NCBI RefSeq assembly: GCF_902729435.1
Contig: NZ_CACVCG010000042.1
Location: 1-64,000, forward strand
Source of the DNA: Magnetospirillum sp. UT-4
GTDB taxonomy: Bacteria > Pseudomonadota > Alphaproteobacteria > Rhodospirillales > Magnetospirillaceae
Direction of reading: 5' to 3'
Length of the DNA stretch: 64,000 nucleotides
Positions 1 to 8,596 of this stretch are shown piece after piece (position 1 is the stretch's first letter; each line of letters begins with the position of its first letter). Made by a program: the position numbers and the translations under genes. The notes under the pieces are model-generated. The model ran no database searches. It saw only the letters and a program-made list of their open reading frames with translations, and had not been told where the DNA came from.

Positions 1-81
1 ACGAGGCCCGTCGCACCAGCGCCCATGGCCCGCCCCACCCTTCGAGACGAGCGCTGCGCGCTCTCCTCAGGGTGAGGCTCC
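1..81. repeat. REP-like intergenic repeat, copy A
   Basis: This non-coding element contains CACCCTTCGAGACG near 36-49 and CTCCTCAGGGTGAGGCT near 63-79. The CACCCT and AGGGTG arms are complementary, so the element can fold. The same two blocks recur at 18014-18124 and 62396-62444. It lies just downstream of the rppH stop and may extend left of the window. Confidence 0.7.
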
Positions 82-103
82 GGATCCGGGGCGGCCGGGA
101 AAT

Positions 104-595
104 CTACCCCACCAGCCCCTCGAACTCGGCCACCACGCGGGTGTAGAGGTCGCGCTTGAACGGCACGATCAGGGTCGGCACTTCGGCCAGCGGCATCCAT
201 CGCCATTCCGAGAATTCCGGGTGCTCGGTGCCGACATTGATGTCGGCATCGCTGCCGGTGAAGCGCAGTGCGAACCATTTCTGGCGCTGGCCGCGGTAGC
301 GGCCCTTCCAGGCGCGGTCGGCGATCTCGCGGGGCAGGTCGTAGGCGATCCAGCCCTTGCTCTCGGCGATGATCTCGGCCTTGTCGGTGCCGATTTCCTC
401 ACCCAGTTCGCGCAAGGCGGCCTGGGCCGGTTCCTCGCCCGGATCGATGCCGCCCTGGGGGAATTGCCAGGCCGGGCCGGGGGTGTCGATGCGCTTGCCG
501 ACGAAGGCCAGTCCGTCCCGGTTCAGCAGCACCAGGCCGATGCCGGGCCGATAGGGGCGCTGCTCGTAGGGCGGCTGCTGCTGGTGCTTGCTCAC
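104..595 (-). CDS. rppH: RNA pyrophosphohydrolase (NUDIX)
   Basis: The predicted protein has 163 residues. RppH removes pyrophosphate from the 5' triphosphate end of mRNA and so triggers RNase E-dependent decay in the cytoplasm. The NUDIX box lies at about residues 48-70 and includes RELGEEIG, with the FPQGG lead-in typical of RppH and Ap4A hydrolases. The C-terminal region with KRDLYTRVV also fits the family, as does the length. I chose the GTG at 595 because it overlaps the TGA of the upstream deacetylase gene (GTGA), which implies translational coupling. An open frame continues upstream but carries only shadow sequence. It is the last gene of a gpmI-envC-ctpA-deacetylase-rppH operon, an order common in Rhodospirillales. 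A diadenosine polyphosphate hydrolase activity cannot be excluded. Confidence 0.9.
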   Translation of the reverse strand: MSKHQQQPPYEQRPYRPGIGLVLLNRDGLAFVGKRIDTPGPAWQFPQGGIDPGEEPAQAALRELGEEIGTDKAEIIAESKGWIAYDLPREIADRAWKGRYRGQRQKWFALRFTGSDADINVGTEHPEFSEWRWMPLAEVPTLIVPFKRDLYTRVVAEFEGLVG

Positions 596-2037
596 GATTT
601 CCCTCCCGTGCCCTGGCGCACCACGGCCGAGACCGGGGCCAGGGTGATGCCGCGGTCGGGCAGGGCCGCCAGGAAGACCACCAGCCGCTCGAAGGTGATG
701 GGGCGCGGCCCGGCCATCACCACCATGCGGCCCTTTTCCGGCGCCGCCTCGGCGATGCGGGCGAGGCGGGAATCGATGGCGTCGCGGAACGGCTCGGTAT
801 CGATGGCGGCGGCGGGGGCCAGGGCGGGCGGGCGCGGCTCCTCCGCCGCGCCCTCGCCGACATAGAGCAGCCCGCGGGCCTTGAGCGCCGCCAGGGTGGC
901 GGCCAACTGGGGCGAGCGGGTATAGGGTCCCGCGTTCACCCACACCCCGACATAGCCGGCGGCGCGGCCGAGCACCCGCTCCAGGCGGGTCAGATTGTCC
1001 TCGGGCGTCAGCGCCAGGCGCAGGCCCATCGGCCCGGGATCGCGGGCGGGGAAGCCGGAAGCCTCGGCGGGCAGGTCCAGCATCACCTCGTGGCCGCCGT
1101 CGCGGGCCTTCTTGATCCACTTGTCCAGGCCGCCGGCATAGGGGCTGAAGGACAAAGTGACCTCGGGCGGCAGCTTGGCGATGGCGGCGTCGGTGGCCTC
1201 CTTGTCGAGGCCCAGGCCGGTGACCAGAACCGCCAGTCGCGGCCGGTCCTGGACGTCCTCGAAGGGGCGGGAATAAACCTGCCAGGGCTGCTTGCCGTCG
1301 CGCCCGATCGCCGGAAGCGCGCCGTTGCGGCCCTGCTGGACCAGGCCTTCCACCGGGGCCGGCGGCAGCGGCTTGACCTCGCCGATGCGGGCCGGCAGCT
1401 GGGCATAGCTGGCGGGCGCCTCGGGATTGCGCGGCACCGGCGCCACCGGGGCGACGGCCGGGGACGGCGGGGCGGCCGGCGCGGCGCCGGTGGGAGGCGG
1501 CGTGGCGGGAGGGGTGGCGCCGGGAGGGGTGGCGCCGGGAGAGATTGCGGGCGCGGCGGCCGGTTCGGGTTTGGCTTCGGCGGCCGGCTTCACCTCGGGC
1601 GGGGCGGCGGCGGGTGGCGCCGAGGGCGGCGGCGGCAGGGCGGCGGCGGGTGGGGCCGGGGGCGGCGGCGGCGCGGCGGCGACAGGCGGCGGGGCGGGCG
1701 CGGCGGCAGAGCCTTGGGACGGCGCGGGAGGCGGCGTCAGCAATTCCCCCGGTCCCTCGGCCCGCCGGGGCTCGGGCGGGAGGTCGCCTGCCGGCTGCCC
1801 GCGGCCGGGCATGTCCATGGCCAGGCGCGGCGTGTCGGCGACGTCCAGCATGGCGATGACGTCGCGGCTGTCGGCGTTCATCAAGACATAGCCGCCGGCG
1901 CCCAGTCCGCTGCCGAGGACGATCACCGCCAGGCCGATCAGCAGCGGCCGGGCGTTGAAGCGGCGTGGTGGCGGCGGCTCGGCCGCCACCACCAGCCGGT
2001 CGAGATCGAAATCCTCCTCGTCGTCCAAGGAGTCCAT
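592..2037 (-). CDS. Divergent polysaccharide deacetylase (YibQ-like)
   Basis: The protein has 481 residues. It begins with an acidic cytoplasmic tail, then one membrane helix at about residues 31-53. A long Pro/Ala/Gly-rich linker spans about residues 95-215. The C-terminal domain, from about residue 255, matches the divergent polysaccharide deacetylase (YibQ, PF04748) family, with the LAVLVTGLGLD opening and HEVMLDLPAE. This family is predicted to act on periplasmic or envelope glycans, but catalytic metal ligands of true NodB deacetylases are largely lost, so substrate and activity are unproven. The ATG at 2037 lies only 5 bp after ctpA, indicating cotranscription with ctpA and the envC-like gene. 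That context suggests a role in cell wall remodelling. The linker is extremely GC-rich and may vary in length between strains. Confidence 0.85.
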   Translation of the reverse strand: MDSLDDEEDFDLDRLVVAAEPPPPRRFNARPLLIGLAVIVLGSGLGAGGYVLMNADSRDVIAMLDVADTPRLAMDMPGRGQPAGDLPPEPRRAEGPGELLTPPPAPSQGSAAAPAPPPVAAAPPPPPAPPAAALPPPPSAPPAAAPPEVKPAAEAKPEPAAAPAISPGATPPGATPPATPPPTGAAPAAPPSPAVAPVAPVPRNPEAPASYAQLPARIGEVKPLPPAPVEGLVQQGRNGALPAIGRDGKQPWQVYSRPFEDVQDRPRLAVLVTGLGLDKEATDAAIAKLPPEVTLSFSPYAGGLDKWIKKARDGGHEVMLDLPAEASGFPARDPGPMGLRLALTPEDNLTRLERVLGRAAGYVGVWVNAGPYTRSPQLAATLAALKARGLLYVGEGAAEEPRPPALAPAAAIDTEPFRDAIDSRLARIAEAAPEKGRMVVMAGPRPITFERLVVFLAALPDRGITLAPVSAVVRQGTGGKS

Positions 2038-2042
2038 GAGGG

Positions 2043-3431
2043 CTAGTTGGCCTGCGGGCGATAGAGGGAAAGCCCGCGGATCAGGTCCAGCGCCCGCGCC
2101 AGCTGGTAGTCCTGCGCCGGATCGCCCATCTTGATGGCCACCATGGCGCCGGCACCGGCCGGCTTGTCGGCGGCGGCGCCCTCGGGGGCACCGGGCAGCG
2201 GCGCCTTGGACTGGGGCTCGGACGGGGTGGGGACGGGGGCCGGGGCCGGGGCCGCCTTGTCCTTGCCCTTGCCGTCGGGGTTCTGCAGGGCGTGACGCAG
2301 GCTGGCCTCGGAGCGGCGGTCGCGTTCGGGCACCGCGATGGGCTCGACCTTGGACTGCAGCACCTTGATGTCGGGCTCGATGCCCACCGCCTGGATCGAG
2401 CGGCCCGACGGGGTGTAGTAGCGCGCCGTGGTCAGGCGCATGGAGCCGTGGCCGGGCAGCGGGATCAGGGTCTGGACCGAGCCCTTGCCGAACGATCGGG
2501 TGCCCAGGATCAGGGCGCGGCGGTGGTCCTGCAGCGCTCCGGCGACGATCTCCGAGGCCGAGGCGGAGCCGTCATTGACCAGCACCACCAGCGGCAGCCC
2601 CTCGGTGATGTCGCCCGGGCGGGCGTTGAAGCGCTGGGTCTCCTCGACCCGGCGGGCGCGGGTGGAGACGATCTCGCCCTTGTCGAGGAAATCGTCGGAC
2701 ACCAGGATCGCCTGGTCCAGCAGGCCGCCGGGATTGTTGCGCAGGTCGATGACGAAGCCGGTCAGGCCCTTGCCGACGTCCTTCTTCAGCTGGGCGACAT
2801 GGCGGCGCAGGTCGGCATCGGTGGTCTGGCTGAACTGGCTGATGCGGACATAGCCGATATTGCCCTCGGCGTGGGACTTCACCGTCTGGATGCGGATGAC
2901 GGCGCGGGTCAGCTTGACGTCGAACGGTTCGGTGGTGGTCCGGCGCACGGTCAGGCGGATGTCGGTGTTGACCGGGCCGCGCATGCGCTCGACCGCCTCG
3001 GACAGGGTCAGGCCCAGAACCGGCTCGCCGTCCAGGTGGGTGACGAAGTCGCCCGGCTGCAGCCCGGCGCGGTAGGCCGGGGTGTCGTCGATGGGCGAGA
3101 CCACCTTGACGAAGCCGTTCTCCATGGTGACTTCGATGCCCAGCCCGCCGAACTCGCCCTTGGTGCTGATGTCCATGTCACGGGAGTTCTTGGCGTTGAG
3201 GTAGCTCGAATGGGGATCGAGCGAGGTCAGCATGCCGTTCAGCGCCGCCTCGATCAGCTCCTCGTCCTTGACCGGCTCGACGTAGTCGGCACGCACCTTC
3301 TCGAACACCTCGGCGAACAGTTCCATCAGCCGATAGGTTTCCTTGCGCTCGGTCGCGGCCTCGGCCGGGGTGAGCACGGTGGTCGCCAGCAACGCGGCGC
3401 TGCCCGCCGCGATCAGGGTCTTGCGAATCAT
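2043..3431 (-). CDS. ctpA: C-terminal processing peptidase, S41 family
   Basis: The protein has 462 residues and a Sec signal peptide ending near TPAEA (about residue 25). A PDZ domain follows at about residues 93-165, and the S41 protease core at about 185-370. The catalytic serine is probably S291 in GSASASEI and the lysine K316 in SFGKGS, 25 residues apart as in CtpB. CtpA-type enzymes cleave periplasmic proteins from the C-terminus, often lipoproteins or murein hydrolases. The C-terminal 90 residues are Pro/Ala-rich and of low complexity. The ATG overlaps the TGA of the envC-like gene upstream (ATGA). Close coupling to an EnvC-type activator suggests control of peptidoglycan hydrolysis, which is an inference. 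Confidence 0.93.
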   Translation of the reverse strand: MIRKTLIAAGSAALLATTVLTPAEAATERKETYRLMELFAEVFEKVRADYVEPVKDEELIEAALNGMLTSLDPHSSYLNAKNSRDMDISTKGEFGGLGIEVTMENGFVKVVSPIDDTPAYRAGLQPGDFVTHLDGEPVLGLTLSEAVERMRGPVNTDIRLTVRRTTTEPFDVKLTRAVIRIQTVKSHAEGNIGYVRISQFSQTTDADLRRHVAQLKKDVGKGLTGFVIDLRNNPGGLLDQAILVSDDFLDKGEIVSTRARRVEETQRFNARPGDITEGLPLVVLVNDGSASASEIVAGALQDHRRALILGTRSFGKGSVQTLIPLPGHGSMRLTTARYYTPSGRSIQAVGIEPDIKVLQSKVEPIAVPERDRRSEASLRHALQNPDGKGKDKAAPAPAPVPTPSEPQSKAPLPGAPEGAAADKPAGAGAMVAIKMGDPAQDYQLARALDLIRGLSLYRPQAN

Positions 3432-4888
3432 CCACTAACCTTACTTTTTTGTGCCGTGAGCCAAGGCAACGGGTTGACCGGCTGCCCCTGGCGGCGCAGC
3501 TCGACATACAAAGAGGGAGAGGACTCGTCCCGCCCCATGACGCCGACGGGCTCGCCCGCCAGCAGGCGCTGGCCGACACTGGCGTCGATCCGGGCCATCC
3601 CCGCAAGCAGCGTATGATAGCCTTCGCTGTGTTCGATGATCAAGAGCAGCCCATACCCACGGAAGGGGCCGGCGAAAGCCACCTGACCATCGTAAGGGGC
3701 GATCACCTGGGCGTCGCGTCGCGTTGCGATGCTGAGTCCCTTGGACACCACGCCGACCGCGTTGGGCTGGCCGAAGCGGCCAACCACCTTGCCGCGGGCG
3801 GGAAACGGCATCTTGCCCTGGGCCGCCGAGAACGACTTCTCGGCGCCCATGGGACGGGCGGCGGCGGCGGCGCGGGCGGCGGCCTCGGCGGCATGCATCG
3901 CCTTTTGCGCTTCCAGCTCCTTCTGTCGCGCTTCCGCCTGGGCGCGGATTTCCACCTCGCGGGCGGCGCGGGCGGCGGCCAGTTCGCGCTCGCGGCGTTC
4001 CTTCTCCGCCCGTTGCGCCGCGATCTCGGCCTCGCGCGCCGCCTTCTGGGCGGCCAGTTCGGCTTCGCGGGCGGCCTTGCGGGCGGCGATCTCGGCCTCG
4101 CGGGCGGCCCGCTCGGCCTCGGCCTTGGCGGCGGCCTCGGCGAGGCGGCGCTGGCGCTCCTCTTCCAGGCGGAGCAGCAGGTCGCGCAGATCCTCGGCCT
4201 CGTGGGCCAGCTGTTGCAGCCGGCGCTCGGCGGCGTCGCCCTGGGCCAGGGTGGCCGATTGCAGCAGCGACTTCCTGTCCCACATGTCCTTCAGCCGGTG
4301 GTGTTCCGCCTCGAGGCGGCCGGCGGTGGCGGCGATGCGCTTCTTCTGCTCCGCCACCTCGGTGCGCAGGCGCCCCATGATCTCGATCTCGCCCTTGAGG
4401 TCCTGGGCCGAACGTTCGATCTGCGGCACCGCGGCGCGCAGCAGGATGGCCGAGCGCACGGTATCGGCGGGCGATTGCGGCTGGGCGATCAGCGCCTCGG
4501 TGGGGCGCCAGGCGAGGCGCTGCAGCGCCGTCAGCACGCCGGTCATCTGTGCCGAGCGCCGCCGCAGCGCCTCGCCCTTATCGACCTCCATCTGCTTGAG
4601 GTCCTCGAGCTGGGATTCCAGCTCGGACAGCACCTCCTCGCTTTCCTGGGCGGCGCGGGCGGCGGCCACCATGTCGCTGCGCAGCCGCGCCAGCTCGTCG
4701 GAAATCTCGCGCGCCTTGCGGCGGATCTGCTCGTGCTCGCCGCGGCTGCGCTTCAGTTCGTCCTCGAGCTCGTGCAGGCGGCGGTCGGCGGCGGCGGCGG
4801 CCGGGTCGGGCACCGGCTGGGCGCGCGCCGGCAGCGCCGCCAGCAGGGCGGCAACGACCACGAGGGCGGGCGCGTTATTCCGCCGCAC
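3428..4888 (-). CDS. envC: EnvC-like murein hydrolase activator
   Basis: The protein has 486 residues: a signal peptide of about 23 residues, a long coiled coil (about 30-270), an Ala/Glu/Arg-rich repetitive stretch with repeated AAREAEIAA-type heptads (about 245-330), and a LytM/M23 fold at about 370-480. The zinc ligands of active M23 peptidases are missing. The HxxxD site reads SIATRRD and the HxH site reads LYVELR, so the domain is probably catalytically dead. E. coli EnvC is also degenerate and activates amidases AmiA and AmiB at the septum. The start is GTG 4888, overlapping the gpmI stop by 14 bp. The repetitive segment is a likely site for slippage-driven length change. Confidence 0.85.
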   Translation of the reverse strand: MRRNNAPALVVVAALLAALPARAQPVPDPAAAAADRRLHELEDELKRSRGEHEQIRRKAREISDELARLRSDMVAAARAAQESEEVLSELESQLEDLKQMEVDKGEALRRRSAQMTGVLTALQRLAWRPTEALIAQPQSPADTVRSAILLRAAVPQIERSAQDLKGEIEIMGRLRTEVAEQKKRIAATAGRLEAEHHRLKDMWDRKSLLQSATLAQGDAAERRLQQLAHEAEDLRDLLLRLEEERQRRLAEAAAKAEAERAAREAEIAARKAAREAELAAQKAAREAEIAAQRAEKERRERELAAARAAREVEIRAQAEARQKELEAQKAMHAAEAAARAAAAARPMGAEKSFSAAQGKMPFPARGKVVGRFGQPNAVGVVSKGLSIATRRDAQVIAPYDGQVAFAGPFRGYGLLLIIEHSEGYHTLLAGMARIDASVGQRLLAGEPVGVMGRDESSPSLYVELRRQGQPVNPLPWLTAQKSKVSG

Positions 4889-6443
4889 GGGTCCCCGCTG
4901 CCTCGGGCAGAAGCAGCGGCCGCCCGGTCATCTCGGCGGGCCGGGCCAGCCCCAGCAGCGCCAGCAGGGTCGGCGCCACGTCGGCCAGCCGGCCGGCCGC
5001 CAGCCCGGTGATGCCGGCGGGCGGATTGACCAGCACCGCATCGACCGGGCCGGTGGTGTGGGCGGTGTGCGGCTGGTGGGTGGACGGGTCGCGCATCAGC
5101 TCGGCATTGCCGTGGTCGGCGGTGACCAGCATGGTGCCGCCGGCGGCGGTGATCGCCGCCTCGAGGCGGCCCAGGCAGGCATCGACGGTCTCGGCGGCCT
5201 TGATGGCGGCGGGCAGGATGCCGGTATGGCCGACCATGTCGCCATTGGCGAAGTTGGCGACGACGAGGTCGTACTTGCCCGAGCCGATGGCCTCGACCAG
5301 GCGGTCGCAGACCTCGGGCGCGCTCATCTCGGGCTGCAGGTCGTAGGTGGCGACCCGGGGGCTGGGCACCAGGATGCGGTCCTCGTGCGCGAACACCTGC
5401 TCGCGCCCGCCGTTGAAGAAGAAGGTGACGTGGGCGTATTTCTCGGTCTCGGCGATGCGCAGCTGGCTCATGCCGGCGTCGCACACCACCTCGCCCATGA
5501 TGCGCTCCAGCGATTCGGCCGGGAAGACGGTGGCCAGGAAGGCGTTCAGGTCGGCCGAGTATTCGGTCAGGCCGAGCCTGGCCGAAAAGGCGGGAAGCCG
5601 TTCGCGGGCGAAGCCGTCGAAGGCGGGATCGACCAGGGCGTGCAGGATCTCGCGGGCGCGGTCGGCGCGGAAATTGCCCATCAGCAGGCCGTCGCCGTCC
5701 TTCATGCCGGTATAACCCTGGATGGCCACCGGCAGCATGAACTCGTCGGTCTTGCCGGCCTCGTACGAGGCCTGGATCGCCCCCGCCGGCTCGGCCGCCA
5801 CCGGCGCCTCGGCCGCCGCCATGGCCTTCCAGGCCAGCTGCACGCGGTCCCAGCGCTTGTCGCGGTCCATGGCGTAGTAGCGCCCCGCCACCGTGGCGAC
5901 GCGAATGTCGGCGCCGGCGATGTCGGCGAGGAAGCGGACCATGTAGTCCTTGGCCGAAGAGGGCGGGGTGTCGCGGCCGTCGAGGAAGGCATGGACCCGC
6001 ACCGGCACGCCGGCATCGGCGATGATGCGCGCCAGCGCCGCCAGGTGGTCCTGGTGCGAATGCACGCCGCCCGGGCTCATCAGCCCCATCAGGTGCATGA
6101 CGCCGCCCGCCGCCCTGACCTTGGCGACGGCCTCCCGCAGCACCGGGTTGGCGGCCAGCGAGCCATCGGCCACCGCCAGGTCGATGCGCGGCAGGTCCTG
6201 CATCACCACCCGGCCGGCGCCCAGGTTCATGTGCCCGACTTCGGAATTGCCCATCTGGCCGTCGGGCAGCCCCACCGACAGGCCCGACGTCTGCAGCAGG
6301 GCATGGGGGCAGGTGGCCACCAGGCGGTCCCAGTTGGGGGTGTCGGCAAGGGCGATGGCGTTGTCCTCGCGCTCGTCGCGGTGGCCCCAGCCATCAAGGA
6401 TGCACAACACGACGGGGCGGGGGCGGGAAGAGGTCTGGGTCAT
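4875..6443 (-). CDS. gpmI: 2,3-bisphosphoglycerate-independent phosphoglycerate mutase
   Basis: The 522-residue length is normal for the family. The enzyme interconverts 3- and 2-phosphoglycerate in glycolysis and gluconeogenesis in the cytoplasm, using two Mn ions and a phosphoserine intermediate. The catalytic serine is S67 in GNSEVGHMNLGAGR. Other metal and substrate motifs are LDGWG near residue 17, DGRDTPPSSA in the central lid domain, and TADHGNAE in the C-terminal phosphatase domain. The gene heads the envelope operon that runs to rppH, and its stop lies inside the envC-like start region. The 291 bp upstream, shared with divergent pmbA, must hold the operon promoter. I did not find a clear consensus there. 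Confidence 0.95.
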   Translation of the reverse strand: MTQTSSRPRPVVLCILDGWGHRDEREDNAIALADTPNWDRLVATCPHALLQTSGLSVGLPDGQMGNSEVGHMNLGAGRVVMQDLPRIDLAVADGSLAANPVLREAVAKVRAAGGVMHLMGLMSPGGVHSHQDHLAALARIIADAGVPVRVHAFLDGRDTPPSSAKDYMVRFLADIAGADIRVATVAGRYYAMDRDKRWDRVQLAWKAMAAAEAPVAAEPAGAIQASYEAGKTDEFMLPVAIQGYTGMKDGDGLLMGNFRADRAREILHALVDPAFDGFARERLPAFSARLGLTEYSADLNAFLATVFPAESLERIMGEVVCDAGMSQLRIAETEKYAHVTFFFNGGREQVFAHEDRILVPSPRVATYDLQPEMSAPEVCDRLVEAIGSGKYDLVVANFANGDMVGHTGILPAAIKAAETVDACLGRLEAAITAAGGTMLVTADHGNAELMRDPSTHQPHTAHTTGPVDAVLVNPPAGITGLAAGRLADVAPTLLALLGLARPAEMTGRPLLLPEAAGTRAAE

Positions 6444-6734
6444 GGCGCGGCCAATCTTGGGGTTGCGGCGAATTTAGAGGTTCGGACGTCGGGGCGCCAC
6501 AGCGGCGGCGCGGGCAAGGCGCAGCCTACACCTTTTCGTGCCGGGCAGCTATCCTACCCGGTCGGGGCCGCCGCACGGCCAGGTCCCGGATGTCGGGTGC
6601 CGTCCCCCGGCCGTCAATGCCGGACTGCTGCAATGGGGTTGGCGCCATGTGGTGGGATGACGCCCAATCCTGCCCATGCTAGCCTTGTCGCTTCCCGCCG
6701 CCGCCCAAGCTGGACCCTCACGCCGGAGGCCCCC

Positions 6735-8072
6735 ATGTCCGATTCCCTCGTTTTGCTCGAACGGCTGGTGGCCAAGGCCCGCGCCGCCGGCGCCGATGCC
6801 GCCGACGCGGTGCTGGTCGATTCGGTGTCGCTGTCGGTGGGCATCCGCCTGGGGGCGCTGGAGCGGATGGAGCGCTCGGAATCCGGCGATATCGGGCTGC
6901 GCGTGCTGGTCGGCCGGCGCCAGGCCATGGTGTCGTCGTCGGACCGCGCGGCCGCCGCCCTGGACGAGTTGGTGGAGCGCGCCGTCGCCATGGCCCGGGC
7001 GGTGCCCGAGGACCCCTATGGCGGTCTCGCCGACCCCGACGAGTTGGCCCGTGACTTCCCCGACCTGGAGTCCTGCGATGCCGCCGAGCCGTCGGCCGAG
7101 ACCCTGCTCGACATGGTCCGCCGCGCCGAGGACAGCGCCCGGGCGGTGACCGGGGTGACCAATTCGGAAGGCGCCGATGCCGGCTGGGCCAGGTCGGCCA
7201 TGGCCTTCGTCGCCTCCAACGGCTTCGCCCACACCTATGCCGTCACCTCGTCGTCGCTGTCGGCCTCGGTGCTGGCCGGCGAGGCCGCCTCGGGCATGGA
7301 GCGCGACTACGACTACACCTCGGCGGTCCATTTCGCCGATCTGCGCCCCCCCGAGGACGTCGGCCACGAGGCCGGGCGCCGCGCGGTGCGCCGCCTGGGC
7401 TCGCGCAAGGTGAAGACCTGCCAGGTGCCGGTGATCTACGATCCCAGGGTGTCGCGCGGCCTGCTGGGCAGCCTGGCCGGCGCCGTCAACGGCGCCGCGG
7501 TGGCGCGCGGCACCAGCTTCCTCAAGGACCGCATGGGCACCCAGGTGTTCGCCCCGGGCATCCGCATCGTCGATGATCCCCACCGCAAGCGGGGCCTGCG
7601 CTCGCGCCCCTGCGACGGCGAAGGGGTGGCGGGGCGGAAGCTGGCGGTGGTCGAGGACGGCACCCTGGCCAGCTGGCTGCTGGATTGCCGCTCGGCCCGG
7701 CAATTGGGGCTGAAGAGCACCGGCCATGCCGGCCGCGGCACCGCCTCGCCGCCGTCGCCCTCGGCCAGCAACCTCTACATGGAGCCGGGGGTGGTGACGG
7801 TGGCCGAGATGATCGGCGACATTCCATCGGGGTTCTACGTCACCGACCTGTTCGGCCAGGGCGTCAACGGCGTCACCGGCGATTATTCGCGGGGCGCCGC
7901 CGGCTTCTGGATCGAGGGCGGCGAGATCGCCTATCCGGTGTCGGAAGTGACCATCGCCGGCAACCTGAAGGACATGTTTCCCCGGCTGGTCCCGGCCAGC
8001 GATCTGGTGTTCCGCTACGGTGTCGATTGCCCCACCGTGCGCATCGACGGCATGACGGTGGCGGGGGCCTGA
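6735..8072 (+). CDS. pmbA: TldE/PmbA-type metallopeptidase subunit
   Basis: The protein has 445 residues. TldD and TldE (PmbA) form a heterodimeric zinc protease that matures modified peptides such as microcin B17 and degrades unfolded peptides. TldE lacks the zinc HExxxH motif, and none is seen here, which fits PmbA rather than TldD. Family features include the N-terminal substrate domain with SDRAAAALDELVERAV and the C-terminal barrel with VIYDPRVSRGLLGSLAGAVN. The ATG at 6735 is preceded by GGAGG (6725-6729). The reading frame stays open far upstream only because that sequence is GC-rich. A tldD partner is not in this window. It is divergent from gpmI. Confidence 0.92.
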   Translation: MSDSLVLLERLVAKARAAGADAADAVLVDSVSLSVGIRLGALERMERSESGDIGLRVLVGRRQAMVSSSDRAAAALDELVERAVAMARAVPEDPYGGLADPDELARDFPDLESCDAAEPSAETLLDMVRRAEDSARAVTGVTNSEGADAGWARSAMAFVASNGFAHTYAVTSSSLSASVLAGEAASGMERDYDYTSAVHFADLRPPEDVGHEAGRRAVRRLGSRKVKTCQVPVIYDPRVSRGLLGSLAGAVNGAAVARGTSFLKDRMGTQVFAPGIRIVDDPHRKRGLRSRPCDGEGVAGRKLAVVEDGTLASWLLDCRSARQLGLKSTGHAGRGTASPPSPSASNLYMEPGVVTVAEMIGDIPSGFYVTDLFGQGVNGVTGDYSRGAAGFWIEGGEIAYPVSEVTIAGNLKDMFPRLVPASDLVFRYGVDCPTVRIDGMTVAGA

Positions 8073-8166
8073 GCGCAAGCCGCTTTTCACGGCCTTAACC
8101 CTTTGGTAAGGTTTCCGCCTCGATCGGGGTGCGGGGGCACCCCGCACACGTTCAGGGGACTGTTTG

Positions 8167-8541
8167 ATGCTCCGCCAGACCGCCTTCACCCTGTGTGTCG
8201 CCGCCCTTGTGGCGGCCTGCAACGGCCCGGTGCGCGACGGGATGGGCGGCTCCGGCAGCTCCCCGGCGTATTTCGGCTTCCGCTCGGACGAACAGCACGC
8301 GCTGTCCACCATCGCCGCGCTCGAGCAGGGCAAGGCGGTGGAGTGGAAGATTTCGGACAGCAGCTTCGGCAGCGCCCGCCCCACCCTGGCCGCCTACCAG
8401 GACCGCGGCGGCCGCGCCTGCCGAGGCCTGGCGCAAAGCCGCACCGACGGCTCCGACGTGACCGCCCGCGAGGTCACCGGCTGCAAGTCCCTGGACGGCA
8501 CCTGGGTGGTCAGCGACTACGCCGCCGACAAGGCGGACTGA
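8167..8541 (+). CDS. Small lipoprotein, RT0821/Lpp0805 surface-protein-like
   Basis: The protein has 124 residues. The N-terminus is a lipoprotein signal with lipobox LVAAC near residue 17, so the mature protein should be lipid-anchored in the outer membrane or periplasm. The rest resembles the small surface lipoprotein group of alphaproteobacteria (RT0821/Lpp0805): a Gly/Ser-rich linker, then a compact domain with two cysteines (CRG and CKS) ending in a DGTWVVSD motif. Its function is unknown. I took ATG 8167; a TTG lies just before it. It sits between pmbA and the minus-strand pckG and is followed by a shared terminator. Confidence 0.7.
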   Translation: MLRQTAFTLCVAALVAACNGPVRDGMGGSGSSPAYFGFRSDEQHALSTIAALEQGKAVEWKISDSSFGSARPTLAAYQDRGGRACRGLAQSRTDGSDVTAREVTGCKSLDGTWVVSDYAADKAD

Positions 8542-8566
8542 CCGCCCCTTATCGTGCCCAAATGAA

Positions 8567-8590
8567 AAGGGGCGCCTTCCGGCGCCCCTT
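8567..8590. terminator. Bidirectional terminator between the lipoprotein gene and pckG
   Basis: A perfect 10-bp stem AAGGGGCGCC / GGCGCCCCTT encloses a TTCC loop. The converging genes end 26 bp before it and 7 bp after it, so it can stop transcription from both sides. The arms supply A-rich and T-rich flanks. Confidence 0.8.
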
Positions 8591-8596
8591 CGCATG

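Noticed and set aside
1090-2046. Gly/Arg-rich plus-strand frame opposite the deacetylase linker
   Set aside because: It mirrors the Pro/Ala-rich linker codons of the minus-strand gene and has no start signal.
3729-6434. Very long open frames on the plus strand opposite envC and gpmI
   Set aside because: They are antisense shadows caused by GC-rich codon bias; the encoded sequences are low-complexity Arg/Ala/Ser with no family features.
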